This document shows positions 1 through 13,387 of a DNA stretch of 64,000 nt, piece after piece. Source of the stretch: Bradysia coprophila (Eukaryota; Arthropoda; Insecta; Diptera; Sciaridae); NCBI RefSeq assembly GCF_014529535.1, contig NW_023503555.1, forward strand, positions 8,913,404 to 8,977,403. Direction: 5' to 3'. Each line of letters opens with the position of its first letter. The stretch's first letter is position 1. The notes under the pieces are model-generated. The model saw only the letters and a list, made by a program, of their open reading frames with translations, did not search any database and was not told where the DNA came from. Position numbers and translations under genes: made by a program.

Positions 1-1467
1 CAGCAACACAATTCTTGTGAATTTGCTTAAAATTGTAAAAATTCACTTTATACGGCTTAATTGAGTGCACACTCAAGATTTCGATACCAATTATTATTTA
101 CGGCTAGACAAAAAGCGCAATAAAAATTTATCATTGGGACGGACGGTCGGTTGATACGTAAAATTTTTTGATGTTTACTCATTCATCAATCATACGTACT
201 AAACTTTTGTAAATAAGTTTGTTTTCGAAAAAAAAAATTAAAGCACGTGCGGAATAGCATTACATGATGCACATTGCACATGTCGCTGCTGCTTTTTATA
301 TTCGATTCATACATTAATGAATGTATGGTGTGTATGCGTAATAGTTTATTTTTTCCATGCCAACCGAGTGAACTTCTACTCACTGATTCATTCTTTGGTA
401 CATTTTATACGATAACGAGACATCGACGTTGTATTAGAATTGGGTGTGTGTGATGTTTTGAATGCTTGTGTATACTATTCTCCAACAAAGGTGTGTTGGA
501 ACTGGCTTTCGTTAAAGAAAAATCACTCAAAAAATTTCACTCACAAATTCAACTTCACTGACTCACACAAACATACGGTACACGGAGAACTATACTTGAT
601 TTACTACTCGATGTTTTTCAGTTTTTGTAATAACATTTCGGTTCGGTTCAATCTCTAATTTATCTGAAATCGATGTTGACTGGTTTTGTGTGCCACTAAA
701 CCAGTTTCATTGATTTAGCAAAATGTGGTCTTATACACACTAAACAGCGAATAATAATATTCATGGAATTTACATACGCCTGAAGCTACAAGTCAAAGTT
801 TAGCCAAAGTTTATTGAGCTTCGCTTGGTAGGATTTAGCGAGAAAATTTGGATGGAAAATCTATCAATAAATTCGATGGAATAGTTTTCGTAATAATAAG
901 CCAAATTTGTTGTCGAATGTCAACCGCAGCTGTAATAAGCAAGACAAAGGCATTAAAATAGGCTCTGTAGAAGTGCGAACACCAGAGTCCTGCGACGATT
1001 TGCGACGGAAATAAATGCTTTGGTTTTCTCGTTGATTGTGTTAGTTTAGGAAACTCTGTTTCATTGATCTTGAATGAAACAAAAAACTTGTGAAATTTAC
1101 TCAAAAACGTAGGGTAAAGTTACCTCTACTTCCCGGAGGCGAAACTTTACAAGTTTTTTTTTAGTAAAACACCTCGCTTGAAGCGAGTCGCTTCATGTGT
1201 TTTTACCGACCTTGGCCTCGCCTCGGATCGGTACACACAAGAAGTACCATTTCCATCATTTGTACCAGTTCAATATACATACTTTTGCAAAAATCAAATG
1301 GAGCATCTCGACCTAAACATCTGTTTTTGGCAACGACGTCAACAACGAATGATAAGCTTTGGTTAGTGTCAGATTATATGGCGAAATCTACAGCAGAACC
1401 AATGAAGTAAAAGATTTTGTAACAAACTCCAGGTGATTTGAAGACAAACAAAAGAAGTGATAGATTT

Positions 1468-1660
1468 AACCTGTTACAGACGGCAAGGATATGACCAGTA
1501 TGATTATCGGGTCTATTACTTTCATCGATCAAAGTATTTTTAATTGGTTGATTGCAAATCTTGTACTTCAATTTTTTAAACATGCATTTTACTATATAAG
1601 GGACAATATTACCCAGAGTTTGTCATTATTTTTGTCGTTGTTATCGATAACAGATGTGAC
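1468..1660 (+). repeat. Dispersed repeat, copy 1 (second copy inverted at 30606-30796)
   Basis: About 190 bp, starting near CCTGTTACAGACGGCAAG and ending at GTTATCGATAACAGATG. A clearly homologous copy lies in opposite orientation at 30606-30796. The palindrome TTATCGATAA sits at one end. It is probably a fragment of a transposable element; no protein is encoded. Confidence 0.7.
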
Positions 1661-1754
1661 AGGTTAAAGACTAATTTCCCTCCATTTATGAACCAAATTT
1701 GAGACTGTTTTAATCGATAAACCTCCGAAGACTTCTACGACTACGATTAGAAAC

Positions 1755-1937
1755 TACAGTAGACGTCAGTGGAATTTAGACATGAATTTGCTTCAGAAGT
1801 TTTGTAGATGGTACACTAATACACACCAGAACTGTTTCTAGTTCTTTATGCGGTCTTACCGCTACCACACGCGTGCATGCAACTATTTCAATTGTCTGAA
1901 ATAAATTCAAGTCTAAATTTCACTGACGTCGACTGTA
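1755..1937. mobile_element. MITE-like element, family A, copy 1
   Basis: A 183-bp segment bounded by inverted repeats: TACAGTAGACGTCAGTGGAA on the left, and on the right a complement of TACAGTCGACGTCAGTGAAA. The same termini bound a 100-bp element at 47677-47776, so this is a family. The outermost TA on each side would fit a TA target duplication as in Tc1/mariner MITEs; that classification is an inference. Confidence 0.75.
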
Positions 1938-2944
1938 TGATAAAAAACTGACAAAAATGACCAACTACCCAATCAGAAAATACTTCGACAAAGAAGGAAT
2001 ATAACTTTGTCCCCAGGTAAACTACATTATCTGCCACAGCTGTATTTCCTGTATTGGACGTTACAGCTGTGGCACCTTTTGTAGATTCCCAGGCAAAAAA
2101 AGTCAGATCATGTGAGATTATCAACTATTTTTTGTTAGTGCATGACATGCACTGCATGTCGGTATTCACTTTTCTTCGACTTTACGCGAAGAAATTATGT
2201 TACAAATTGAGTTGCAACCCGTCAAGACAATTTCCCCATTTGAAAGACGACTCGGGTAATTGGCCTTTAATATTGATAACAAAGTTTTTCTCCGTGAATG
2301 CAAAAGCAGCTTGTATAATGTGACATTCTGAATCGTTAGCAGATAAATTCGGATTTCAGTTACAGATTTGCTGCGATAGAACCATTTTTAAAGGAAATTT
2401 ATAATAAAATCAGGAAGTAAATCGGTGTATACGATGCAGAAAAGATCATTTGGAAGGTTTAAAGTTTGTGAAGTTTACTTTAATTATGAGAGTCTCGTCT
2501 CATGTACGTTATGAAAAGAGATTTGTAACTCGTAATGGTCACGTACCAACCAGGACCTATTTTCAAAGTTTTTCTTTCTCGACAAAACTTTAAAGATCGA
2601 GTGTTACTCCCTTTTCAATTTTCACCTACTTTTCTACAATTCCCATCACTTCAAACGAAATATATTTAAACAATTCCTGTATAGGTCCCAAGAGCCCGAA
2701 ATAAATCTGAATCGCATAATCGAATCAATTGAAATTTCCGCTTTGCATAATAATAAATTCCGATGCTGGCATACCCTCAGTCATATATCGGGCACTATAT
2801 ATTTAAAAATTAAACTGCTGTATCATAGCCGCCACATCATAAAATAAACACCTCTGCACCCAGTCAGAATTTCCGTATTACAAACTGAATTTTGTTTTTA
2901 TTAAATTTGACTTTAATTGTTGTTTTTCTCGTTCATATTTGCAG

Positions 2945-5900
2945 AAAATAAAACAATTTTAAATGGTTTAAATGGGGAATTCAAATCCGGTGAACTCACC
3001 GCCATAATGGGACCAAGCGGTGCAGGAAAAAGCACATTAATGGATATTTTAGCCGGATACACGTAAGTCATAAAATATAGAAATGAAAAATACGAAACAA
3101 AACGAAAAGCGTCTGTCTGCGAATGGGAAAATTAAAAAAAAAATCGCCCGCTGAAATTACAACATTTCTGTTCTGACTTTTGTTCATAAAATTTAAATTT
3201 TGGTTCGTTTTGCTGCAATCGTTCCCAATGTGTACTCGTTGTACTCGAAGGTATTTCTTGTGTGTTGGTCTTATGGCACGTGATTTGTTGTAAAAAGTGA
3301 TGAACACTTATCCCATCTGATTTTTAACCGAACTTCTTGATGGCTTTGATAACAGATTAACATAATATAGACGCTTCGTGTCTATAGAAGTATAAAAAAA
3401 GGGCCAGAAAATGATGTGTAACTCAACGGAAGTTTGACAAAGCCTTCCACAGAAAAGATGCTGGTCAATCTAGCATTTGTCTCGCTAAACACATCGTCTA
3501 TATCATCAGGCTGAATCCAAATGATGTCAAAATGTCTGTGGTTGAACCAGAGACTATTTTCAGGAAAACATTTTCCAGAATTTTCCTTAATTTTTCCAAA
3601 CTTTTCAAAAAATATTTTTTTGACAAAACTGAGGAAAGTCCATGAAAATTTGGGAAAGTAGGAAATATAGGCCCTGGTTGAAACCTAATGTAACTGAAAA
3701 TAAAATATTTGTTGGAAGACGTGATTGACAGGCCAAAATCCCAAATTTTCAACTTGTCAGGAATACGAGATCTTCCAACTAATATTTTATTTTTCAATTA
3801 CATTCTTCATTTGGCTCTATAGTATTTAGAGCCTCTACTACCTTCATGTGTGACGGCTGACATGAACACTAGAGCATTTCTAACGCTTACAGACAAAGTT
3901 CACAGAACAAAATGAACAAATGCGCCTTTCAATATTTAACAATATTACACCAGTCTCCATCCGCGGATACCCGATAAAGCCCGTGGACTCTATTTAACCG
4001 GACTTGTTGATTACTTAGATGGATAATAAATCAATATATGTGCAGACCGTAGACACTTTGTGTCTACAGAAGAGTTAACCAGCGACAAAATGTGTGACTC
4101 AGTGGAAGCTCACGGAAACTTTTCACATAAAGTGGGTGGCCCAACGTATCATTTGTTCACGTTTTGTTACCTTCAGCCTTCAAATCAGTCCATCAATTGA
4201 TGTTTGATGATGAAAACACAATTTACTTTCATTTCGTGTATGATTCGTTAGATATGTACATGCAGAAAAGTATGACTAGCCTCCTACTAGAGCTGAGTTC
4301 GTTGTTTCCCATTGTATGAATGGTATATGAGAAGTGGAATTTTAAAAGCATTTAAAAGTGCACAACAACATCGAAAAATGCATCTAATCTCTTCTTCATA
4401 TCGAACCATATTCAGTCAGTCAGTGGGTGTAATGTTTTTCAATCAGACTTTGAGCTACATACTTATCCGGAATTTATTTCCATGACTACATTCATTGCAT
4501 TTTTTACATTCTCCTCTATCTTCCATAGAAAACAAAACGTTTTTCAATTGAAAATCTATCCACCATAATAATGCACCATCTTCCCGTACAGCTTCAAGTA
4601 ACGTAAACAAACTTGCCAAGAAATTTTATGTTCTTTTCTGTGCTTGATATGTGTGTATACCATTCACGAATGAAGTGGATGCTGTACCCAACATACACCT
4701 AGCACTTTCATATATGAACATCCAACCGAGAGAAGAGGTGATGTTGATGATGCCTTTCATACATAGTCTCGGGATTAAGTGTAGCTATTCGTGGTATAAT
4801 AAAAACCAAAACTTTCTGTTGTTGTGTTACGTTGAATTGAAAACGCTGAGCTTGACAATGGAAATAAAAACGAACGAAAAACCAATTATGTTCCGTAAGC
4901 TGAAGCATCGCCTTTATTTTTCGCTTAAAACTACGCACACCATCGTGACCGCATTTTTCTGCATGGGGTTGATTGAAACAAAAGCTTTTGATTTCTATCT
5001 CTGACTGCCGGTTGATGGATCCACGTACAATATTCTGTCATTTGCTTGAATGGGTTTTTTTTCTGTTGTAAACTTAAAAATGTGTGCACGATGGTATGGC
5101 ATTATACACACAGATGGTGGAATAAGGTGTCGAGGGGCTACACCCGTTTCAGATTTTATTGATTTCGATGCTTGCATGGAATTCGTGCATCAATTCATGT
5201 GACAAAAAGTTTTTTTTTTTCAATCGTCAAATTTCGAATTAAAATCTGGGAACATTTGCCATTTTCGATGATGCACCCCCCTCGAGACGTGGCAGTCATT
5301 TGTCCTTCAAATAAAAGGTTTAGAATATTGTGGCATGAAGTGAAATACCGTGCGATAAGCATTCGAGTCACGTCCATCAGTTCCATTTTCCTTCTAATTT
5401 AAAACCTGCTCTCTCTCTGCGTTCGGATTCAATTAAAATGAACGTAGCCCAGCACAATATATTTCAATATATGTTTCAGCACACACAACGTCAACGGACA
5501 AATCACAATAAACGGACAAGAACGCAATTTGAAACGGTTTCGTCGGCAAACTGCTTACATCATGCAAGATCATAATCTTCATTCCTTCATTACCGTTATG
5601 GAGGCGATGCATTTCTCGGCGAATCTGAAAATTGGCAGTGAAATGACACAAGCGGAAAAGAAGCTTAGAGTAAGTATGTTCGATCTGAATTGTGGAATCG
5701 GGAGTGATTGATTCAGATTTGTTTTTTGTTCTTTTGCTGATTGCGAACAGATAAGACAAATTTTAGAAGCAATCGGTTTATATGAAAGTCGAAGAACCAG
5801 AACGGGAAAGCTATCTGGTGGACAGAAGAAACGCTTAGCAATTGCATTGGAGATATTCGATAATCCGCCTGTGATGTTCTTTGATGAACCAACTAGGTAA

Positions 5901-8900
5901 GTACTTTTTTACGAAACATTTCAAGAGAAATCCCAAGAAGTCTAATCAGACTCAGGTCGGGTCAGGGTTTTTTTTTCGAGCACGGTTAACCCTTTTTTGA
6001 AATTGTAATTGTAATTGTAAAGCTTACGAGCTTCAGTTCTGTCTTACTCAAATCATCCAAAACAATTGCCTAGGTCCTGTTCCTTATAACAAGACATCTC
6101 GGCCTCTCGTTGGAAATTCAACAGAAGCCCGTGTGGGTTTCGGCCTATTTCGGAAAGTTATTTAAAGAGTAAGGTCTGATATACTCAGGCTATTGGTCTA
6201 TGAAGAGTAATTGCTACGACGACGACAACTAGTGCCGGACTGGCTTTCCCTCTTTTTTTTAATGTAATGGGAACGTGACAGTCATTGGTGCAGTGAGTTC
6301 CAAAGGGCAGTACTACATATAGCCAGTGCAACATCGAAGGAAGACAAAAAATCCACATGCACGTCTACCTTCGATATTGTACTAACGATAGATAATAGAG
6401 ACCTATGGATTGGTTATTTGAATTCATGGCACTCTGGATACCCGCTACACCAACAATTGTTGCATTCCCATTACTTTTTTTGTGAGACAGCTGCCGCGGA
6501 ACCACAGACTTCATTGGGACTAAGCGATGCGCATCCAACATACTATGTCACAATTTGTATACATTCAAAAGCTTCAAATTGTACTCTATTGCACCAGGGA
6601 GATTTGACTATTGGTCGCTTAACTAAATGTTAAGTCTAATGAAGTAATAGATTATGCATCAATCAATGAACATTTGGCGAAACGTTTGTAAAACATGAAA
6701 TATTCCATAGCAATGATTGATGTCGTGATTCACTGGTAATTTTCTCACATATTTGTCGTGTTGTAACCAGTTGTAACGTCGTCGAATGTCCTGATTTCCA
6801 TCGCAACATTAAATATGTTAACAAATTTGCTTCGTAAAACATTTTCCCCAGCCAATTCTCCATTTTCTTTTCGTATGCAAAAACCCAACCCGGCTATTCA
6901 CCTTTCCATCACATTCTCCGGATTAATTTCATAGGTTGATGTTAACAAGTTCAAGACCGAGACACACTATCGCCGTTAATCTTCTATGCCCTTCAATCGT
7001 ATTTCCTTTGAAAATTCTCTGTGCCGTTTCACATTACATTACCATCCTGTCACGGGTTGATTGATGATTATTGGATGATGAAGTTTTCCCCAATGAATTC
7101 ACAGTGGTTTGGATAGTTCAACATCGACACAAGTGGTGATGCTGTTAAAGAAATTAGCCGCCGAAGGTCGGACAATAATCAGCACAATACATCAGCCATC
7201 GAAAATCGTCTTCGATATGTTCGATCATCTGTTTGCACTGGCCGATGGTCAATGCATTTATACCGGTGCCACCGTGCAGTTGGTTCCGTTTTTAGCGAAA
7301 TTGAATTTAGTTTGTCCGCCATCGTACAGTCCCACTGATTATCGTACGTATTTTTGCACATTGTGTTGTTGAGTTGATTTGAATTAATCGTACGGTCGTA
7401 ATGACCTTTCAGTCTTAGAAATTTCAACACATGACTATGGCTATCAAAACAATAGACTAGTTGCGGAGACGATGAACGGTAGTCAAATATTGTATCGAAA
7501 GAATCATCGAGACACAGTACAAAATATAGCAATGATGGAAGCAGGTAACTACTCGACCTGATCACAAGTGGACCACAATTTTTCACTTTCCCCGATTTTT
7601 GTAGAAAAAATGACAGCATCGGGTTTGATTACACCAGTGAGAGCACCACATCTACCGAGTAACGGTCACTATTACCAGCCACTATCACCGCTAAGCGAAT
7701 GTCCGGCCGATCCAATGAAAAAACCGAAAAAGATTCCATTACAACTCAGCCCGGACAAATATTGCTCGCGAAGCGAAACCTATGCCACCTCATTTTGCCG
7801 GCAATTGTCTCTGCTACTGTTACGCACAACATTGGTTTTGTGGCGTGACCGATCGCTGACGGCTATGAGGTTATTTATCCATGTTATGATTGCCATACTG
7901 ATTGGCACATTGTACTTTGGGATCGGCGAGGACGCGTCAAATGTGTTCAACATTTTTCGCTACATCTTCTTCTCGATTATGTTCTTGATGTTCACGGGTA
8001 AGTTGAGAGTTGATTTCGTGTTCAACGAATTTTCGTTTAATTGAAATTTTTCTTTTGTTGCACGCACAGCATTCAGTTCCGTTACATTAGCTTGTGAGTA
8101 CAATTTTAATTTCGCTATTTTAATACGATTCTCGAAATTTTCATTTCGTGTTGTTGTTGCATTTTGAAATCTGTCGAAAAACCTCTTCCACGAGCAACAA
8201 ATGATTTACAAACCATTTAGCATTTGCTCCGCTCGTAGCGAAAAGGAAACGAAACGACCCCTTTTTCCTCCACTCGGGATATTGAATAAGGAATCACGAT
8301 TGCAGATAAAGTTTGAACAGTAAATGTTTTGCTTAACCCTGGCCGTAAATTTGCATATTTATCCCTCTTATTACCCTCTCAGCAAATTTTATGTTTATTT
8401 TCTATTCAACGATTTCATTGGGTTCACCTTCTTTCTCTGCCACGCGTATACAACACACACGTATAGTTCATCACAGCATCATTGCATTTAATTTGATTGG
8501 AATGTTTGAACTGTTCTGTTAAGTCTTTGATGTAAGTTATATGGAACAGGAAGCCGATTATTTGAAATTTACCTCTGGTGTTACAAATTGTACAGATCGT
8601 TCAGTACAAATGCAAAAGATGAGGAACAGCCAATTTTCGTATGATTTTTGATTAATTCCAAACTTGGTGCACTCAGTGGTACGTTAATGGAAACCCATAA
8701 GCCAAAACGTCTATCTGGTTTCGGCTTTATTTTCACGACGAAATAAATATTTTGGCTACGAAAAAACATGAAATCTGCTGAAATAGTACTTACATTGGAT
8801 GTTGCGAAAGTAGTTCATTACATGAGGTAACAATTTTGTGATAAAGATGAACACATAAGTGTTTTTTCGAGCAAGAAGCTTTGGTAACTCTCTTTTCGAC

Positions 8901-11900
8901 AAGTGCAGAGCCTTTGACTCGGATAACAACTACACTTGTCGAAAAGCAGTTGCCAGCCTAAGTTGGTCGAAAACTCACGGGTCAGTTTGCGGGTGCCACA
9001 AAATTGTTTCCGAACTAATGAAGTGCTCAGGAACATGTCAAGTATTCTGGTTGACTACCTCCTAAATGCAAAAGTTGATTTCAACGTAGGAAAATGTAAA
9101 AAAATAAAACGAAAATAATCCGCAAGTAATAGATCATTTCCCAGGGGGCTAATTGTTTTGTAATGGTCAACTTTCGTATGGGACAAGTTGTAAAGTTACT
9201 TTTTTCCACTTTTTCCCAGTTAGCGCAAGATCATTGAATTTTACTATGTTCTGGGATTGGTTATTTGAACTTACTGCATCGTAGACACCTGCTACACCAA
9301 CAACTGGTCCATTCCCATTACTTGTTTTGTGAGGCAGCTGCCGCGGAACCACAGACTTCATTGGGACTAATGGATGCGTATCCAACGCACTATGCCACAA
9401 TTTGTGTACATTTAAAAGCTTCAAATTGATCCCTAGTAAACCAGTGAGATTTGATCATCTGTTTCTTAACGTAATGTCAAGTCAAATGAACTAGTAGGTT
9501 TATGCATCAATCAATGAACATTTGGCATAACGTTTGCTGCTTGTAAAAGAAGAAATATTCCATAGCAATCATTGACGTCGTTATTTACTAGTAATTTTCT
9601 CAAATATTTGTAGTGTTGGAACGAGGTCTAACATCGTCGAATGTCCTGATTTCCATCACAACATTAAAGCGGCTTACAAAGTTTCTTAGTAAAACAATTT
9701 TCCATTTTCCTTTCGTATGCAAAAATCTAACCTGAATATTCAGCTTACCATCACATTCTCCGCACTGCCGAACGGATTAATTTCATAGGTTGATGTTAAA
9801 AAGTTCGAGACCGAGACACACTATCGCCAGTAATTTTATATGCCCTTCAATCGTATTTCCTGTGAAAATTCTCTGTGATAAAGTTCCTTTTTCGACTTTT
9901 TCCCAGTTAGCTTCTATTCATTGAATTTTTCTATGTTCTGGGTGAAAACTACCAGGTTTCATTAACAGAACAGACTTGAAAGATCTCGAAATAAGTCTGA
10001 TTGGAAGACTTTACTGCTGTGCAACTTTAACTGGAAACCGAAGAAAAATTGATAAAGTTGATCCGCAGATACTGCGAAAATGGTGTAATTTTTGAAGCTT
10101 GAGAAGTGTTCGAGAACATTATTTCCTACTCGGCCGTACAACACTCGAAAAAATAAGGAAATAGCACAATTTTGTTTGTAAACGATTCTACATATTCGAC
10201 CTACAGATTCTTACAGCCTTGATGTTGAATGGAAATTCGTGAAAATTGGTGTTCACTCTTCACTTATCGCTGTATCCATACTCGAATAACCGTTCCCGAG
10301 CCCCAATGGCACTTTTCTAGTACAAAATTTTGTTCTGTTTGCAGTCAAAGTTGCTCAGCAATAAAGTCTTACAACTAAACTTCTTTCGAGAACTTTCAAG
10401 ACTGTTTTGTTAATGAAATCTCAATGATTTTGAGGTAACTGAGAAATAATCCGAAAAATTAATTTACAGCTGATTTCTTGTTCGTAGTCAAAATAATATA
10501 ATTTCGATAAGAAATCCAGAAAAACCCCATATTCGACTAATTTCGCCCAGGTTTTATCTGAATATTTTCAGTCAAAAAGGTCAAAAGTCACGGCGATTCG
10601 AATAGAACTTTATCCTCCAATGCCCCTGCACATGGCTTGTTATATAAAAAGGAAAAATTAAAATTACAGAAGCCAAAAACAGACTTGGGAAATGTGGGCT
10701 AGTTAGTCATCTGCTATCAAACAATGACCACAAAACTTAGCAATGAAATTTGACTAGTGTTCGTTTATATAGCCAACTGTATGGTTCAATAAATGAAGTA
10801 AAAGATTTGGTATCAAACATTGGGCAATGTTTTTAACAAATGAAGTAACAGACTTTAATAAAGTAACAATACGGATGACGTGTGCAAGGTGTTAAAAATG
10901 TTAGACAAGAGGTTTAGGTTAGTACACATCCGAATTTGTGATGTCGTTAGCTTACCGAATGATGCATCATGATATGCATAAACTCCTCACACACTTCTAC
11001 AAAATAACCTTTCGCATCTAGCAAGTATATCATTCGTCTCAAATGTTTTACAGCTTGCGATCCAAATATTTTAAGAAATTGATGGAAAATCTATTACTTC
11101 ACTTGTTTCAGCATTCATTTTACTACATAAGGCGATCATAGTCAGACTTTTTCGTTTCCTTTTGTCATTGGCGTTGTTAACAGCTGCAGCTATTGTCTGC
11201 AAAAGGTTCACACTCCTTCTGAAAATTTTCGATTTTCGGCGAACTTCAACTAATCGGCTTCCATCATTCTCTGATTTGAATAATTCCAATCGAATTAATC
11301 CGTTTCGATGCGTCTAAAGCATCTTTAAATCACCACCCCTGGGTTTGGATAAATTCCCATCACTTTCCCGATACACAAATTTCAGCTCATAAATTGCACG
11401 AGCAGTGCAGTCTATATAGCCTGTAACTCTGCAAAATTCTGTATAAAATATAAACCATCCATGCCAGCAAAAGCGGAAAATGCTCTTGACCCAGAAAATA
11501 TATCAACAACACGATTTTCATGGCATTGTTTGGAACTTCATTGAAAAGCGCTCGATTTGCATTTTTTTATATAAAACTCTCCTCCCATCCCAGTTCCACT
11601 CGAACTGCCTATAGTAACGAGAGAACACTTCAACCGTTGGTATTCACTGAAAGCATACTACGTCGCAATGACTCTTGCCGATGCACCCATTCAGGTTGGC
11701 TGCATTTTGATTTACATAATAATCACCTACCTTATGACATCGCAACCGTTGGAATGGTTTCGATTTGGATTATTTTTCGTTATTTGTCTGATGGTTGCGC
11801 TGGTAGCACAAAGTATTGGTTTGGCCGTTGGTGCTTTATTTAGTGTTAAGGTAAGTGAAGTGTGTGTACGTAACACATACGATTGTCGCAAAATTTGGGC

Positions 11901-12284
11901 TTTGATGATTCGATTTGTTTTTCGTTTTATTTTTTGAAGAACGGCGCCATATTCGGACCATTTTTCATTTGTCCATTCTTGATATTTTCTGGCTTTTTTG
12001 TTCAACTCAACGATGCTCATCCGGCAATGCAATGGCTGTTTCATGCTTCGTTTTTGAAGTATGCGTTGGAAGGCGGAACATTGGCAATATTCGGTTATGA
12101 ACGCGAACGAATGGAATGTTCGAAATTGTTTTGCCAATTTGTGCTGCCAAAGAAATTCATTAAAACTGTTGATATGCACAATGGTGATTTTATGACTGCA
12201 GTGATAGCTTTAGTAGTAATATTTTTTATATTTAGATTTATAGCATTTTATGTGATGTCGTTTCGCGTCCGATCGAAGCGATGA
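2945..12284 (+). CDS. ABC transporter subfamily G half-transporter (ABCG1/ABCG4-like), 5' end missing
   Basis: Nine exons read by eye: 2945-3062, 5480-5669, 5751-5896, 7105-7343, 7413-7544, 7605-7997, 8070-8093, 11594-11850, 11940-12284. All junctions are GT-AG and phases agree, giving 613 residues to the TGA at 12282. The nucleotide-binding domain comes first: Walker [11 protein letters not shown]-loop YIMQDHN, signature LSGGQKKRL, Walker [10 protein letters not shown]-loop SGLDSST, H-loop TIHQPS. Then follow a linker and six hydrophobic segments, starting near [18 protein letters not shown] and ending near [12 protein letters not shown]. The order NBD then membrane domain, and [12 protein letters not shown], are typical of ABCG. 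Such proteins dimerise and move sterols or other lipids across membranes; the substrate here is unknown. The initiating exon, perhaps 50-100 residues, is not found. Exon 8 has only 24 bases. The 3.5-kb intron 8093-11594 carries repeats. Confidence 0.93.
3320..4130. repeat. Two diverged direct copies of an intronic repeat
   Basis: About 130 bp at 3320-3450 recurs at 3990-4130 in the same orientation. Shared landmarks are TTAACCGAACTTCTTGAT against TTAACCGGACTTGTTGAT, CTTCGTGTCTATAGAAG against CTTTGTGTCTACAGAAG, and the following GTGTAACTCAACGGAAG. Both lie in the ABCG intron 3063-5479. Confidence 0.6.
3687..3804. repeat. Short inverted repeat in an ABCG intron
   Basis: A 118-bp hairpin: AATGTAACTGAAAATAAAAT on the left is matched by the reverse complement of the right end, with GTTGGAAGA and TGACAG-type sequence continuing inward. 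It is probably a small MITE. An open frame on the minus strand here is a by-product. Confidence 0.55.
6410..7022 (+). repeat. Intronic duplication, copy 1 (copy 2 at 9250-9873)
   Basis: From GGTTATTTGAA... to TGAAAATTCTCTGTG this segment is repeated in the same orientation in a later intron of the same gene. Shared blocks include CAGCTGCCGCGGAACCACAG, TCAATCAATGAACATTTGGC and GACCGAGACACACTATCGCC. It ends less than 100 bp before the exon at 7105. Confidence 0.8.
9250..9873 (+). repeat. Intronic duplication, copy 2
   Basis: Homologue of 6410-7022 inside the large intron 8094-11593, diverged by scattered substitutions and small indels. It is bracketed by short direct repeats reading roughly CTTTTTCCCAGTTAGC...CATTGAATTTT.CTATGTTCTGGG at 9206-9251 and 9895-9942. 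That suggests a mobile unit or an unequal duplication. Confidence 0.75.
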
Positions 12285-12632
12285 CGATCGGTTTTTATTT
12301 CTTTATAACGAATTAACGAATTTTTAAATATTTTTTTTGCTAATTTCTTTGTTTAAAAAAAATGTAAATTGATTTTAGTTACACAAATTTTTTTTTTGTT
12401 TAATTTATTTTACACAGTCTATGTAAATGTGAATAGGTTTAATTGTGTACATACAAAAAATTGAAGGAAATCCGTGTGGAACGTAATAAAAAAAAATGGT
12501 GAACCAAAGGAATAATTTCAGTTAAATAAAACAATTTCGAATGGACTGCAGATGGTTTTATGAATATTGCGTTACAGGAGGGGGGAGGGGGTCTTGAAAA
12601 TGTCAATTTTTGCGTTACGTAATTTATGAACG
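12285..12632 (+). other. 3' UTR and downstream flank of the ABCG gene
   Basis: AT-rich, with candidate AATAAA signals at 12485-12490 and 12524-12529, about 200-245 bp after the stop codon. Beyond 12560 a G-rich stretch leads into GCGTTACGTAATTTATG, which is interrupted by the retrotransposon and continues at 21244. Confidence 0.6.
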
Positions 12633-13387
12633 TGTTGAGAATCGTCTCAACGGCGTATCATAAGGGAGTTCAATCTGATAGTAACTTGAAACACGATCCA
12701 ATTGATGCTTAACAATTTATTGATCAGTTTCCACGGTAAAGAAACTTCAAATTTCTGTATAAAAGAAATAACAATTTTGTAAGAAAACTACCTCAGGAAA
12801 TCAATTACAAATCAATCTTACGTTTAGTTTCCCTTTGATAGAACGACTACGTTTCTTAACGGCTGTATATGCGTGTGCGTACTCTTTGGCTAATCTAAAT
12901 GCAAATCTACTTTAGTACTGAAATTTTCAATGCGACGACCAAACAAATTACCTGAATTCGTTCACCTATTAGCTAAGAACAAATTCGTCGCCGTTTCTTC
13001 AATTCAATAGAGACGTAAGCCTAAAGTAAAGAAAAATCTTCAATTTCACGCACATGGTACGCCATCACATTTCAATCGTTTTACCTTTACAGCTAGTCTC
13101 GCAAATTAGAAAAAACAAATGAAACGACGTTAGCACACACGCATCATAGTTAAAAACGATTTCTCCTTATCTCTAATCACTTCGATAACTTCTGAATAAA
13201 TTTGGATTTTAATTTACTACGAGCGACTTCGTTCGTATACTATGCTTGCAAATGAACCTCGACTTATAGTTAGAAATTATTTTCTTTTTCTTCTTCCGGG
13301 AACCGACTTGTCAGTTCATCTGACAATACTTCAGGCGAAATCATATGACTCAGATCAGTGTTGACATCCTTTGACTGCTGCACAACA
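12633..13387 (-). repeat. 3' LTR of the BEL element
   Basis: 755 bp, matching 20489-21243 with a constant offset of 7856. On the element strand it begins TGTTGTGCAGCAG and ends CTCAACA. The first 118 bases of this LTR are read as the C terminus of Gag-Pol, whose stop codon lies at 13270-13272. An AATAAA on the element strand lies near 12717. Confidence 0.95.

Larger units (their letters stand above)
1..2944. other. Upstream flank or first intron of the ABCG gene, with repeats
   Basis: I see no convincing coding exon here. The first recognisable ABCG exon begins at 2945 with an acceptor and two bases of a split codon, so this stretch is probably intron or 5' flank. It holds a dispersed repeat (1468-1660) and a small inverted-repeat element (1755-1937), listed separately. 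Short open frames at 440-658, 1178-1410 and 2054-2323 have no domain or signal peptide and lie across repeats. Confidence 0.5.

Noticed and set aside
4651..5004. 117-codon frame in an ABCG intron
   Set aside because: No splice-supported link to the gene, no domain, and composition like the surrounding intron.
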